A DNA stretch of 35,117 bases from Streptomyces sp. (lineage in GTDB: Bacteria; Actinomycetota; Actinomycetes; Streptomycetales; Streptomycetaceae), in the NCBI RefSeq assembly GCF_031181555.1, contig NZ_JAPSKQ010000020.1, positions 14,908-50,024 of the forward strand, read 5' to 3'. The translations under genes and the position numbers were made by a program. The notes under the pieces were generated by a model. The model had not been told where the DNA came from. It saw nothing but the letters and a program-made list of their open reading frames with translations, and searched no databases. This document shows positions 16,745-24,913 of the stretch, piece by piece; positions within the stretch are counted from its first letter, which is position 1, and each line of letters starts with the position of its first letter.

Positions 16745-17553
16745 CAGGACTCCTTGCCGTGGGGGTGGTCCGTGCCGTGCGCCGGGGTGGCGGTGGCGGA
16801 CTCGGTCAGGGCCAGAACGCGGTGCAGGTCCTCCGGGACGGTGCGGCCGGCGGCGGTGCGCTCCTCGGCGTAGTCGCCGAGCATGCGGGCGAGTTCGCCG
16901 TCGCCCCGGGCGCGCCGGTCCAGGTCCGCCACGTGGTCGAGGCCGACGCCGGTGAACAGGCACTTCAGTACGGCGTGCCGCCAGGCGTGGGCGTCGAGGT
17001 GCCGTGCGGCGTACGGGCCGACGGCTGCGGCGAGGAGGCGGGTGTCGTTGGTGCGCAGGGCGTCCTCGACGAGCGGGAGGGCGTCGGGGCCGGGTACGAG
17101 GTGCGGCAGGGCGTGCAGGACCGCGCGGCGTTCGTCGGCGGTGCCCTGGTGGTAGACCCGGGTCAGGGCGTCGACGTCGGCGTGGGCCGCGTGCAGGACG
17201 AGGACGCGGGCGGCGTCGGCGTGGGCGGGACCGCAGCGGCGGCCGGCCTCGGCGAGGCGCAGCTCCCAGACGGAGATGGGCCCGTGGGTGCCGGGGTGGG
17301 CGGCGGCCTCGTCGAGGGCCTGGTCGAGCCAGGCGCGGGCGGCCCCGTCCAGGCGTTCGGCGAGGTGGCGGTGCAACTGGGCGGGCGGGGTGAGGGCGGG
17401 CGCGAGGACGCTGCCGCTCCGGGCGGCGGCCGGTGCCGCACCGGCTCCGGGGGTGGTGCCGTCGGCCGGCCGGCGTCCCGGGGTGTGGGGGGACGCCTGG
17501 TCGCCGGTGGTGTCTGCCTCCGGGGTGGCCGGGGTGGCGTGGGGGCGGGTCAT
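16744..17553 (-). CDS. eboA: EboA-domain metabolite traffic protein
   Basis: This encodes 269 aa from ATG 17553 (GGGAG about 9 nt upstream), overlapping the upstream stop by ATGA. A disordered, Thr/Pro/Ala-rich N-terminus of about 55 residues is followed by an all-helical domain ('HLDAHAWRHAVLKCLFTGVGL' near residue 190 is the most characteristic piece). This matches EboA, a helical protein that no enzyme class explains. 'WRHAVLKCLFTGVPL'-type segments are the hallmark of the family. It may act as a scaffold or carrier of the hydrophobic or labile intermediate. The disordered N-terminal extension seems long for the family. Confidence 0.85.
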   Translation of the reverse strand: MTRPHATPATPEADTTGDQASPHTPGRRPADGTTPGAGAAPAAARSGSVLAPALTPPAQLHRHLAERLDGAARAWLDQALDEAAAHPGTHGPISVWELRLAEAGRRCGPAHADAARVLVLHAAHADVDALTRVYHQGTADERRAVLHALPHLVPGPDALPLVEDALRTNDTRLLAAAVGPYAARHLDAHAWRHAVLKCLFTGVGLDHVADLDRRARGDGELARMLGDYAEERTAAGRTVPEDLHRVLALTESATATPAHGTDHPHGKES

Positions 17554-18569
17554 GGGGTGCTGCTCCCTTCGGGGGTGGCGGAGGGATCGCCGTGCGGTGG
17601 GGCGGGGTCCGGGGAGGCGGCGAGCGGGCGGGCGGGGGCGGTCGGCGCCGCGGACCGGGCGGCGCGGCGGAGGAACGGGAGGGAGCGGGCGGCGAAGTGG
17701 GGGCCCGCGTGGGAGTGGCGGGGCAGTTCGACGACGGTCAGGCCCCGGTATCCCGTGGCGGCGAGGGCCGCGAGGACGGGTGGGAAGTCGATCTCGCCGT
17801 CCCCGAAGGGGAGGTGTTCGTGGACGCCACGGCGCATGTCCTCGATCTGGACGTGGCGCAGCCAGGGGGCGGCGTCGCGCACGCAGTCGGCGGGAGGGAG
17901 GGGTTCGAGGCACTGGCAGTGACCGATGTCCAGGGTGAGGCCGAGGGGCTCGGGGTCGCCGAGCGCGCGGCGCAGGTGGTGGAAGTCGGCGAGGGTGGCG
18001 AGGAGGTGGCCCGGCTCGGGTTCGACGGCGAGCGGGACGCCGGCGGTGGCGGCGGCGTCCAGGACGGGGGTGAGGGTCTCGGCGAGGCGTTTCCACGCGG
18101 TGTCCTCGTCGGTACCGGCGGGGAGGACGCCGCTGAAGCAGTGGACGGCGTGCGCGCCGAGGTCGGCGGCGACGCGGACGGCCCGTACGAGGAGGTCGGC
18201 GCGGCGGGCGCGGTCGTCCGGGTCGGGGTCCAGCAGCGACGGTCCGTGTTTGCGGCGGGGGTCGAGCACGTAGCGGGCCCCGGTCTCCACGGTGACGCCC
18301 AGGCCGAGCGCGTCCAGCCGGTGCGCGACCCGGCGGGTGCGGGCGGCGAGGTCCGGGGCGAGCGGGTCGAGGTGCATGTGGTCGAGGGTCAGCCCGACGC
18401 CGTCGTAACCGAGGTCGGCGAGCAGGGCGAGGGCGTCGTCGAGCCGGAGGTCGGCGAGGCCGTTGGTGCCGTAGCCGAAGCGGAGAGGGAGCGGAGGGGT
18501 GCCGTCCGGGTTCGGCCGCGGGCCCGCGGCCTCGTTCCCGTCCGGCCCCCGGTTCGGGTTCCGGCTCAC
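17550..18569 (-). CDS. sugar phosphate isomerase/epimerase TIM-barrel protein
   Basis: This encodes 339 aa from GTG 18569 (GGAAGGTG 8 nt upstream), with a GTGA overlap to the UbiA gene. It is an AP-endonuclease-2-type TIM barrel: 'FGYGTNGLADLRLDDAL' opens the barrel, 'VPLAVEPEPGHLL' carries a metal-binding Glu, 'LTLDIGHCQCLEP' the Asp/His pair, and 'GEIDFPPVLAAL...VVELPRHSH' the final Glu. Such enzymes isomerise, epimerise or dehydrate sugars and cyclitols. Lying between the prenyltransferase and EboA, it probably acts on the cyclitol part of the product. The C-terminal ~45 residues are Pro/Ala-rich and probably disordered. Confidence 0.88.
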   Translation of the reverse strand: MSRNPNRGPDGNEAAGPRPNPDGTPPLPLRFGYGTNGLADLRLDDALALLADLGYDGVGLTLDHMHLDPLAPDLAARTRRVAHRLDALGLGVTVETGARYVLDPRRKHGPSLLDPDPDDRARRADLLVRAVRVAADLGAHAVHCFSGVLPAGTDEDTAWKRLAETLTPVLDAAATAGVPLAVEPEPGHLLATLADFHHLRRALGDPEPLGLTLDIGHCQCLEPLPPADCVRDAAPWLRHVQIEDMRRGVHEHLPFGDGEIDFPPVLAALAATGYRGLTVVELPRHSHAGPHFAARSLPFLRRAARSAAPTAPARPLAASPDPAPPHGDPSATPEGSSTP

Positions 18570-19642
18570 GTGATGCTCACCTTCCTCATGCCGGTCCTCC
18601 TCGTGAGCATCCGGCCGGCCGGGGCGAGGGCCGCGACCAGGAGGGACGTGGCGGCCGCGCCGGACCGGGCGGCGAGCGCGGCCTGGAGCGGGATCGTGGC
18701 CCGGACACCACTGCCGACGGCGCGTTGGGTGAGTACGGGTGAGGGGTTGAGCGTGGCGTGGAGGTAGGGACGGGCGGCCGTGGCGGCGTAGGCGGCGCCC
18801 AGGGCGGTGGCGAGGGCGCCGGTGGCCCGGGGCGGGCCCTCGGCCGGGCCGGAGCCCGGCAGGCCGGGGGCGGCTGCTGCCCGCCGGCCTGCCGGGAGTC
18901 GGGTGCGGCGGTGGGCGACCAGCCGCGTCAGCGCCCCCGTCGTCGCGAGCGCCGCCAGCGGGGCCAGGGCCGAGCCGCCGGTGGTCTCCCGGCGGGACAC
19001 GGCCGTGACCGCGAGGGTGTGGCTGCCGAGCAGCGCGGCGGAGGGCAGTGCCGCCCGGGTGCCGCCGCCGGTGGCGGCCGCGCCCAGCAGCAGGTCCAGG
19101 GACCGGGCGGCGGCCATCGCCGCCGGGCCCGCCGGGGTGCGCTTCAGGCCCAGGTCGTACGCCCAGACGGTCGCCGCCAGCGGCGCGGCCACCGCGAGGG
19201 CGGGCCGGCCGGCACGGGCGGCGAGCACCAGACCGGCGCCGGTGAGGCCACAGGCCGCGGTGAGGGCGGCGGCCGGACGGACGCGGCCGGACGGAAGCGG
19301 ACGGTGCGGGCGTTCCACGGCGTCCTCGGCGCGGTCCGCCCAGTCGTTCAGGGCCATGCCGGCCTCGTACAGGCACAGCGAGGATCCGATGGCGAGCAGG
19401 GTGCGGGGCCCGGGGCGCGCGCCGGCCGCCGCCGCGCCGGCCAGGGCGTCGCCGGGGACGGTGAACAGCGCGGGCAGGCGCAGCAGTTCGGCCCAGGCAC
19501 CCGCGCGGCCGGAGCGGCGGCGGGGCGTGCGGGGCGCGGCGCCGCCGGGGGGCGGGGCGGCGTTCTCGGGGGTCGGGCCGTCTGCCTCTGTCGCTCCGGC
19601 CGGCGCGGGCGTGTCCTGCGCCGTGGCGACCGTGCGGCTCAC
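18566..19642 (-). CDS. eboC: UbiA-family prenyltransferase (EboC-like)
   Basis: This encodes 358 aa from GTG 19642, overlapping the stop of the inositol-phosphate-synthase-like gene by GTGA. It is a polytopic membrane protein of the UbiA superfamily. The first diphosphate/Mg2+ motif is 'NDWAD' (99-103), followed by 'RPHRPLPSGR' (111-120). The second loop has 'YDLGLKR' (162-168), where other UbiA proteins have a D-x-x-D-type motif. A disordered N-terminal tail of about 45 residues and a low-complexity insert near residue 250 make it longer than the usual 290-300 aa. UbiA enzymes attach a prenyl chain to a small acceptor inside the membrane. The acceptor here is plausibly a cyclitol, given the gene upstream. 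To my recollection this actinobacterial branch is sometimes named after S. coelicolor SCO3242. Confidence 0.87.
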   Translation of the reverse strand: MSRTVATAQDTPAPAGATEADGPTPENAAPPPGGAAPRTPRRRSGRAGAWAELLRLPALFTVPGDALAGAAAAGARPGPRTLLAIGSSLCLYEAGMALNDWADRAEDAVERPHRPLPSGRVRPAAALTAACGLTGAGLVLAARAGRPALAVAAPLAATVWAYDLGLKRTPAGPAAMAAARSLDLLLGAAATGGGTRAALPSAALLGSHTLAVTAVSRRETTGGSALAPLAALATTGALTRLVAHRRTRLPAGRRAAAAPGLPGSGPAEGPPRATGALATALGAAYAATAARPYLHATLNPSPVLTQRAVGSGVRATIPLQAALAARSGAAATSLLVAALAPAGRMLTRRTGMRKVSIT

Positions 19643-20814
19643 CGCTGCGTCCCGCGGTCGTCGGCGCCGTCCCGCAGCCGCTCGGCGAAGCGCCTCAGCT
19701 CCGCGTACTGTTCGGCCAGTGACGACGGGCCGTCCCCGACCGGGTCCTTGAAGTAGAAGCCCAGCTCGCGCAGCGGGCCGGACAGGCCCCTCTCCCGGGC
19801 GCGGGCGACCAGGCGGGCCAGGTCGAGGACGAGCGGGGCGGCGAGCGCGGAGTCGCAGCCCTGCCAGATGGTCTGCAGGATCATGCGGGAGCCGAGGAAG
19901 CCGTCGAAGGCGATGTGGTCCCAGGCCGTCTTCCAGTCGCCGAGCGCGGGCACGTCGTCGATGTGGACCTCGCCCTGGGGCGCGGCACCGAGGGTGTCGG
20001 CGAGGACGCGTTCCTTGCCGGCGTTCTTGGCGGCGGCGGCCGCGGGGTCGGCGAGGGCGGCGCCGTCGCCGCCGCCCAGGAGGTTGGTGCCGGACCAGGC
20101 GCGCACGGCGAGGGCGCGCTGCAGGAACATCGGGCCGAGCACGGAGCGCAACAGGGTCTGCCCGGTCTTGCCGTCGCGGCCCGCGTACGGCAGGCCCGAG
20201 GACTCGGCGAGCGGAGCCAGTGCCGGGTGGTGCAGGCCCGTGGAGGGGGTGAAGTTGACGTAGGGGCAGCCGGCGCGCAGGGCGGCCGCCGCGTAGAGGG
20301 AGCTGGGCGGCAGCGTGCCGTCGGTGGGGGCGGGCTCGGTGGAGGCGACGTTCACCACGACGGCGCCCGCAAGGCCCTGGCGGCGCACGAAGTCACGGAT
20401 GTCGGCCGCGAACACGTCGATCAGTTCGTCGTGGGTACGGCCCGAGCCGCCGTCCGTGTCGCCGGGCAGGGGGCCACCGGGCCTGATCTCCCGGTCGGCG
20501 GCGACGAGTTCGGCGTGCACGGCGGACGGCAGGCCGTGCGGCAGGACGCCGCCGGCGGCGAGGTGCTCGGCGCGTTTGGGCAGCGGGCAGTCGGTGGTGT
20601 CGTGGCCGCCGAAGACGAGGGACGACAGCGCCGGCAGACCGCACGAGGTGAAGCCGGGGGTCTCGGTGACCATGCCGGTCGGCGGATGGAGCCCGGCGGC
20701 GACGGCGGCGCAGCCCGCGATCGCGGTCGTGGCCACGGAGCCGCGCGCCCCGATGAGCCAGACGCCGAAGCGGGGGGCCGAGGAGGGGGTGGGGAGGGAC
20801 GGTTCGGCGGACAT
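19639..20814 (-). CDS. inositol-3-phosphate synthase-like protein
   Basis: This encodes 391 aa from ATG 20814 with a strong AAGGAGG 7 nt upstream, and is the first gene of the Ebo-type operon. The N-terminal NAD-binding Rossmann fold has 'LIGARGSVATT' (20-30). Family features downstream are 'YVNFTPSTGLHHPAL', 'GRDGKTGQTLLRSVL', 'SGTNLLGGGDGAAL' and 'FDGFLGSRMILQTIWQGCDSALAAPLVLDL', all typical of myo-inositol-phosphate synthases, which cyclise glucose 6-phosphate to inositol 3-phosphate using NAD. It is closer to the long 'GKTGQT/WQGCDS' type than to the compact actinobacterial Ino1. It takes the place of the sugar-phosphate cyclase EboD of canonical Ebo clusters. The exact substrate could be another sugar phosphate. 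Confidence 0.9.
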   Translation of the reverse strand: MSAEPSLPTPSSAPRFGVWLIGARGSVATTAIAGCAAVAAGLHPPTGMVTETPGFTSCGLPALSSLVFGGHDTTDCPLPKRAEHLAAGGVLPHGLPSAVHAELVAADREIRPGGPLPGDTDGGSGRTHDELIDVFAADIRDFVRRQGLAGAVVVNVASTEPAPTDGTLPPSSLYAAAALRAGCPYVNFTPSTGLHHPALAPLAESSGLPYAGRDGKTGQTLLRSVLGPMFLQRALAVRAWSGTNLLGGGDGAALADPAAAAAKNAGKERVLADTLGAAPQGEVHIDDVPALGDWKTAWDHIAFDGFLGSRMILQTIWQGCDSALAAPLVLDLARLVARARERGLSGPLRELGFYFKDPVGDGPSSLAEQYAELRRFAERLRDGADDRGTQR

Positions 20815-20896
20815 GGGCAGCCTCCTTGTCGTACGCGAACCGGGTGCGAGCGTCGGAAGCGGACGAGCGGGGTGCCGGGCGCGGGGCCCGGCGGGA
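20815..20896 (-). promoter_or_regulatory. promoter region of the Ebo-type operon
   Basis: These 82 bases lie between the terminator of the upstream gene and the start of the inositol-phosphate-synthase-like gene. They must hold the operon promoter. A TTCCGA followed 17 bases later by CGTACG is the best spaced pair but is weak. AAGGAGG at its end is the ribosome binding site. Confidence 0.35.
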
Positions 20897-20930
20897 CGGC
20901 GGGCGGAGGTCCGGCGTCCTCCGCCCGCCG
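20897..20930 (-). terminator. terminator after the secreted multidomain gene
   Basis: CGGCGGGCGGAGG (20897-20909) pairs perfectly with 20918-20930 around an 8-base loop, 15 bases past the stop of the ThuA/DUF1080 gene. It separates that gene from the Ebo-type operon. Confidence 0.8.
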
Positions 20931-20944
20931 CCGTTCGTGTCGCC

Positions 20945-23900
20945 CTAGGAGGGCAGTTCCTTCAGCTGGATGTTGCGGAAGGAGACCTGGTCGTCGGCGC
21001 CGTGGTTCTGGAGGCCGATGTAGCCGTCGGTCAGGCTCCGCTCGGGGTCCTTGTTGGTGAAGTCGTTGATCTTGACTCCGTTGAGGAACACCTGGAGGCG
21101 TTCGCCCTGGACCTTGATCTCGTAGGAGTTCCACTGGCCGGGCGGACGCAGGACCTGGTCACGGGCCTTGATGTTCGCCGACTTGAACGAGTAGACGGAG
21201 CCCGTGGTGCGGTCGGGCGCGTCCGTGGCGTCGATCTGGATCTCGTAGCCCTTGTTCACCGCGGACCAGGGGTCGTCGGAGGCCGGGAAGCCCACGAAGA
21301 CTCCGGAGTTGTCGTCGCCCCGCATCTTCCAGTCGAGCTTGAGGGAGTACGACTTCAGCTCCTTGGCCTGGTACCAGAGCAGGCCCATGCCGCCCTCGGT
21401 CTCCAGGGTGCCGTCCTTGACGTCGAACCTGCCGGGGCCGGCCTGCTTCCAGCCGTCCAGGGTCTGGCCGTTGAAGATCTCCCGGTAGCCCTTGCCCGGC
21501 TTGCAGTCCGCCTTGACCTGACCGGTGGCGTACTGCAGACCGCCGAGCAGGTGGGCGCGGAAGGCCTCCTCGGCGTAGGACTCCTTGGTGTGGCCGCCAC
21601 CGGTGTAGAAGGAGCGGCCGCCGCCGTAGCTCTGGCACCAGGCGATCGGGTGGTCGCCCTTCATGGTGCCGCCCTCGTAGGTCGTCTCGTCGAGGGTGGC
21701 GAGGACCTTGGCCTGCTCACGCGGGTTGGTGCGGTAGTTGTACCACTCGTCGGTGCGCTCCCACGCCTCGTCCAGGTGCGCGGTGGACGGGTGGTCGTGG
21801 TCCTCGACGCGCACGGTGGCCTTCTGGATGGCCGGGTGCGAGTCGAAGTGGGCACCGACGAGACCACCGTAGAACTCCCAGTCGTACTCGGTGTCGGCGG
21901 CGGCGTGGATGCCCATGTAGCCGCCGCCGCCCGCGACGTAGTTCTCGAACGCCTTCTGCTGCTCGGCGTTGAGGACGTCACCGGTGGTGGACAGGAAGGC
22001 CACCGCGTCGTACTTGGCGAGGTTGGCCGTGGTGAACTGCCTGGCCTCCTCGGTCGCGTCGACCGTGATGCCGGCCGGGGCGCCGAGCTCCTTCAGCGCG
22101 GCGATGCCGGCCGGGATGGAGTCGTGCCGGAAGCCGGCGGTCTTGGAGAAGACCAGGACCTTCTTGCCGCCCTTGAACGGCTGGGTGGAGAACTCGAAGT
22201 CGTCCACGTCGTACAGTGCGCCCTCGCCGCCCCTGAAGACCAGGTAGATCTCCGTGGTGCGCTTGGGCAGCGACCGCAGCGGCACGTCGACGTCCTGGAA
22301 GGTCTCCCAGCTGCCGGTCGGCGGGATGTAGGCCGAGCCGTGCAGCGGTCCGTCGGGCGATCCGGTGCGCAGCTCGATGAAGCCGCCCGCGCCGCCGGAG
22401 GAGGCCCGTACGGTCATCTTCCTCTGCCCGTCGAACCGGTAGGGGCTGAAGGAGATCCAGTCGCCGTCGTGGATGTCGCCGACGGTCCTGCCGCCGTTGG
22501 CGCCGGTCTTGTCGATGACCGCGACGCCCTGCTGCGTCGTGAAGTGCTCACCCTGGCGGTGCAGCGGCTGGAGCACGGTGCGCGCGGTGCCGGTCAGGGC
22601 CTCCTGGCCGTTCGCCCCGCCGTCGGTGTAGCCGGCGCCGACGACACCGTAGATGTTGGCGTTGGGGTCGTGACCGCCGTCCCCGGCGGGCGGCTTCAGG
22701 GTGCCCTCACAGCCCGTCTCGCTGGTCAGCTCGTGGGCGTGGGAGTCGTGGCCGAGGCTGTAGACGACCTTGACCTTGGAGCAGTCGACCTTCTCCTCGG
22801 GGTCGGTGACGGTCACCTTGAACGGGACGGGCTCGCCGAAGGCGGCCAGGCTGCCGTTGCCCGGGACCTCGATCCTCACCTTGGGCTCGGTGTTGCCGAC
22901 CACGATCCGGACGCTGGCGTTGCCGGTGTTGCCCTCGGGGTCCCTCGCGGTGAAGGTCGCGGTGTAGGTGCCGACCTTCTTGTACTTGTGGGTGGGGGTG
23001 AGTCCCTCGCCCTTGGTGCCGTCGCCGAAGTCCCAGCTGTAGGTGAGGTCCGGGGAGTCGGCGTCCTTGGCGGAGGCGGTGAACTTGACCTTCAGGCCGG
23101 CCGCGCCGGACGTCTTGTCGGCGCTCACCTCGGCGATCGGGGAGAAGCCGTCCTCGGCGTTCTCGATCCGGTACAGCGCGGAGTTCTCGTCGCCCTGGAA
23201 CCAGGAGACGCCGTAGTCCAGGACGTAGAGCGCGCCGTCGGGGCCGAACTCCATGTCCATGATCTGGGTGCCGGTCCACGGGAAGTCGTTGATCCTCGCG
23301 ACGGAACCGTCCTCGTTCTGCTCGATCCGCTTGATCCACCGGCGGCCGAACTCGCCCGCGAAGAAGTCGCCGTCGTAGGCCTCGGGGAACTTCACCGAGG
23401 AGTCGAGGTCCGGGTCGTAGCGGTAGACCGGGCCGGCCATCGGGGACTCGGAGCCGCTGCCGAACTCGGGCACGGAACCGCCGTCGTACGGGATCCAGGC
23501 CGGCTGGGCGGGCGGCAGGTCGGTGAGACCGGTGTTGTGCGGCGAGGTGTTCTTCGGGGCGTTGCAGTCGAACTTCTCGCCGGAGGTCTTGGTGGCGAAG
23601 TCGTAGTCGACGTAGGCGTCGTTGTCGCCGGTGCAGAACGGCCAGCCGAAGTTGGCGGCCTTGGTGACCTTGGCGAACTCGACCTGTCCCGCCGGACCCC
23701 GGTTCGGGTCGGCGGCGCCGGCGTCGGGACCGTAGTCACCGACGTAGACGGTGCCGGTCTGGTCGTCGACGCTCATCCGGAACGGGTTGCGGAAGCCCAT
23801 CGCGTAGATCTCGGGGCGGGTCTTCTCGGTGCCCGGGGGGAAGAGGTTGCCCTCCGGGATGGTGTACGAGCCGTCCTCGGCGACCTTGATGCGGAGGATC

Positions 23901-24649
23901 TTGCCGCGCAGGTCGTTGGTGTTGCCGGAGCTGCGGCGGGCGTCGAAGGCCGGGTTGCGGTCGGGACGCTCGTCGATCGGCGTGAAGCCGTCGGAGGCGA
24001 AGGGGTTGGTGTCGTCGCCGGTGGACAGGTAGAGGTTGCCCTCGGCGTCGAAGTCGATGTCGCCGCCGACGTGGCAGCAGGTGCCGCGGGAGGCCGCGAC
24101 GTCCAGGACCTTCTTCTCGCTGGCCATGTCCAGCGTGCCGTTGGGGTTGAGGACGAAGCGGGAGAGGCGGTTGACGCCTTCGAACTTCTTGAAGTCCTCG
24201 GCGGTGCCGGTCTCCGGGGCGTCGCCCGCGGGGGTGTCGAGCGGCGGGGCGTAGTAGAGGTAGATCGCCCGGTTGTTCTCGAAGTCCGGGTCGATGCCGA
24301 CGCCCTGCAGGCCCTCCTCGTCATGGCTGTAGACGTCGAGCTTGCCGGCGACCTTGGTGACGCCGCCCTGGTCGGTGAGGCGCAGCGTGCCGTCGCGCGA
24401 GGTGTGCAGGACGCTGCGGTCCGGGAGCACGGCGAGCGACATCGGCTCACCCGTCTCGGGCTCGCCCTTGGCGAGCGGTACCTGCTGGAACTGGCCCTCG
24501 GCGGCTGCCGGTTCATCGGCTTCCGGTTGGGCGCCGGCGACCGTCGCCGGGGCGCCCACGGCCAGCATCAGGCCGGTGAACAGGGCGAGGGTGGTGCGAA
24601 GTCTGGGACGCCTCGTGGTTGTGGTGCTCTTGAGTCTGCTTCTGTGCAC
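20945..24649 (-). CDS. secreted multidomain protein: GSDH-like propeller, PKD, CBM6-like, ThuA, DUF1080
   Basis: This encodes 1234 aa from GTG 24649 (GGAGGGA 5 nt upstream). A Sec signal ('TTLALFTGLMLAVGAPATVAGA') ends near residue 40. Domains in order: a PQQ glucose/sorbosone-dehydrogenase-like six-bladed propeller (~55-495; 'CCHVGGDIDFDAEGNLYLSTGD' has the catalytic-type His, 'GFRNPFRMSVD' the Arg-Asn-Pro turn), a PKD domain (~503-588; 'YSWDFGDG'), a carbohydrate-binding CBM6-like domain (~700-815), a ThuA trehalose-utilisation-like domain (~828-1040; 'VLVFSKTAGFRHDSI', 'GGGYMGIHAAADTEYDW'), and DUF1080 (~1054-1234; 'IFNGQTLDGWK', 'NSGVFVGFP'). DUF1080 includes 3-keto-disaccharide hydrolases. 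The protein probably oxidises and cleaves a glycoside outside the cell. It is a complete frame, followed by a terminator. Confidence 0.93.
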   Translation of the reverse strand: MHRSRLKSTTTTRRPRLRTTLALFTGLMLAVGAPATVAGAQPEADEPAAAEGQFQQVPLAKGEPETGEPMSLAVLPDRSVLHTSRDGTLRLTDQGGVTKVAGKLDVYSHDEEGLQGVGIDPDFENNRAIYLYYAPPLDTPAGDAPETGTAEDFKKFEGVNRLSRFVLNPNGTLDMASEKKVLDVAASRGTCCHVGGDIDFDAEGNLYLSTGDDTNPFASDGFTPIDERPDRNPAFDARRSSGNTNDLRGKILRIKVAEDGSYTIPEGNLFPPGTEKTRPEIYAMGFRNPFRMSVDDQTGTVYVGDYGPDAGAADPNRGPAGQVEFAKVTKAANFGWPFCTGDNDAYVDYDFATKTSGEKFDCNAPKNTSPHNTGLTDLPPAQPAWIPYDGGSVPEFGSGSESPMAGPVYRYDPDLDSSVKFPEAYDGDFFAGEFGRRWIKRIEQNEDGSVARINDFPWTGTQIMDMEFGPDGALYVLDYGVSWFQGDENSALYRIENAEDGFSPIAEVSADKTSGAAGLKVKFTASAKDADSPDLTYSWDFGDGTKGEGLTPTHKYKKVGTYTATFTARDPEGNTGNASVRIVVGNTEPKVRIEVPGNGSLAAFGEPVPFKVTVTDPEEKVDCSKVKVVYSLGHDSHAHELTSETGCEGTLKPPAGDGGHDPNANIYGVVGAGYTDGGANGQEALTGTARTVLQPLHRQGEHFTTQQGVAVIDKTGANGGRTVGDIHDGDWISFSPYRFDGQRKMTVRASSGGAGGFIELRTGSPDGPLHGSAYIPPTGSWETFQDVDVPLRSLPKRTTEIYLVFRGGEGALYDVDDFEFSTQPFKGGKKVLVFSKTAGFRHDSIPAGIAALKELGAPAGITVDATEEARQFTTANLAKYDAVAFLSTTGDVLNAEQQKAFENYVAGGGGYMGIHAAADTEYDWEFYGGLVGAHFDSHPAIQKATVRVEDHDHPSTAHLDEAWERTDEWYNYRTNPREQAKVLATLDETTYEGGTMKGDHPIAWCQSYGGGRSFYTGGGHTKESYAEEAFRAHLLGGLQYATGQVKADCKPGKGYREIFNGQTLDGWKQAGPGRFDVKDGTLETEGGMGLLWYQAKELKSYSLKLDWKMRGDDNSGVFVGFPASDDPWSAVNKGYEIQIDATDAPDRTTGSVYSFKSANIKARDQVLRPPGQWNSYEIKVQGERLQVFLNGVKINDFTNKDPERSLTDGYIGLQNHGADDQVSFRNIQLKELPS

Positions 24650-24745
24650 GAAGTCCCTCCGGGAACGGGATGGGCCGTACGGGATGGGTGCGAAGACGTG
24701 CGGTGCGGGCGCCGGGGTGCGCCGTCACCCCGGAGGCATGGTTGT

Positions 24746-24760
24746 CCTGAACACTTCAGG
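24746..24760. promoter_or_regulatory. perfect palindrome upstream of the secreted multidomain gene
   Basis: CCTGAA-CAC-TTCAGG is a perfect 6-3-6 inverted repeat 97 bases upstream of the GTG start. It is a possible second operator or promoter-overlapping site. No copy is seen elsewhere in the window, although CCTGAA half-sites occur upstream of the ABC importer genes. Confidence 0.35.
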
Positions 24761-24813
24761 GACGGTAGCCGCGTTCATCCGGACCGAACACCCCTTGGCT
24801 CAGAGCTGATTGA

Positions 24814-24837
24814 ACTTTTTCCCAGCGCAGGACAAAG
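24814..24837. promoter_or_regulatory. shared operator copy A (upstream of the secreted multidomain gene)
   Basis: The arms CTTTTTCC (24815-24822) and GGACAAAG (24830-24837) are inverted repeats matching at 7 of 8 positions across a 7-base spacer. The 24-base element beginning with the preceding A is identical at 20 of 24 positions to the one at 32360-32383 upstream of the ROK gene. All four mismatches fall in or next to the spacer. This is the pattern expected of two sites for one dimeric repressor, most simply the ROK protein. Confidence 0.65.
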
Positions 24838-24846
24838 CAGGACCCG

Positions 24847-24899
24847 GGCAGGTCGGGCCGGGGACCGGCGGATGTTCCGGCCCCCGTTCCCGGCCTGCC
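24847..24899 (-). terminator. possible terminator after the TIM-barrel isomerase gene
   Basis: Nested inverted repeats GGCAGG/CCTGCC and GGGCCGG/CCGGCCC lie 15-65 bases past the stop codon. The stem is interrupted, so this is less certain than the other terminators. Confidence 0.45.
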
Positions 24900-24913
24900 G
24901 CCGGGCGCGCGGA

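Noticed and set aside
14825-16873. 682-codon plus-strand frame across the eboE/TatD-like genes
   Set aside because: Its Gly/Val/Glu-rich composition is the antisense of the Ebo proteins, and no family features are present.
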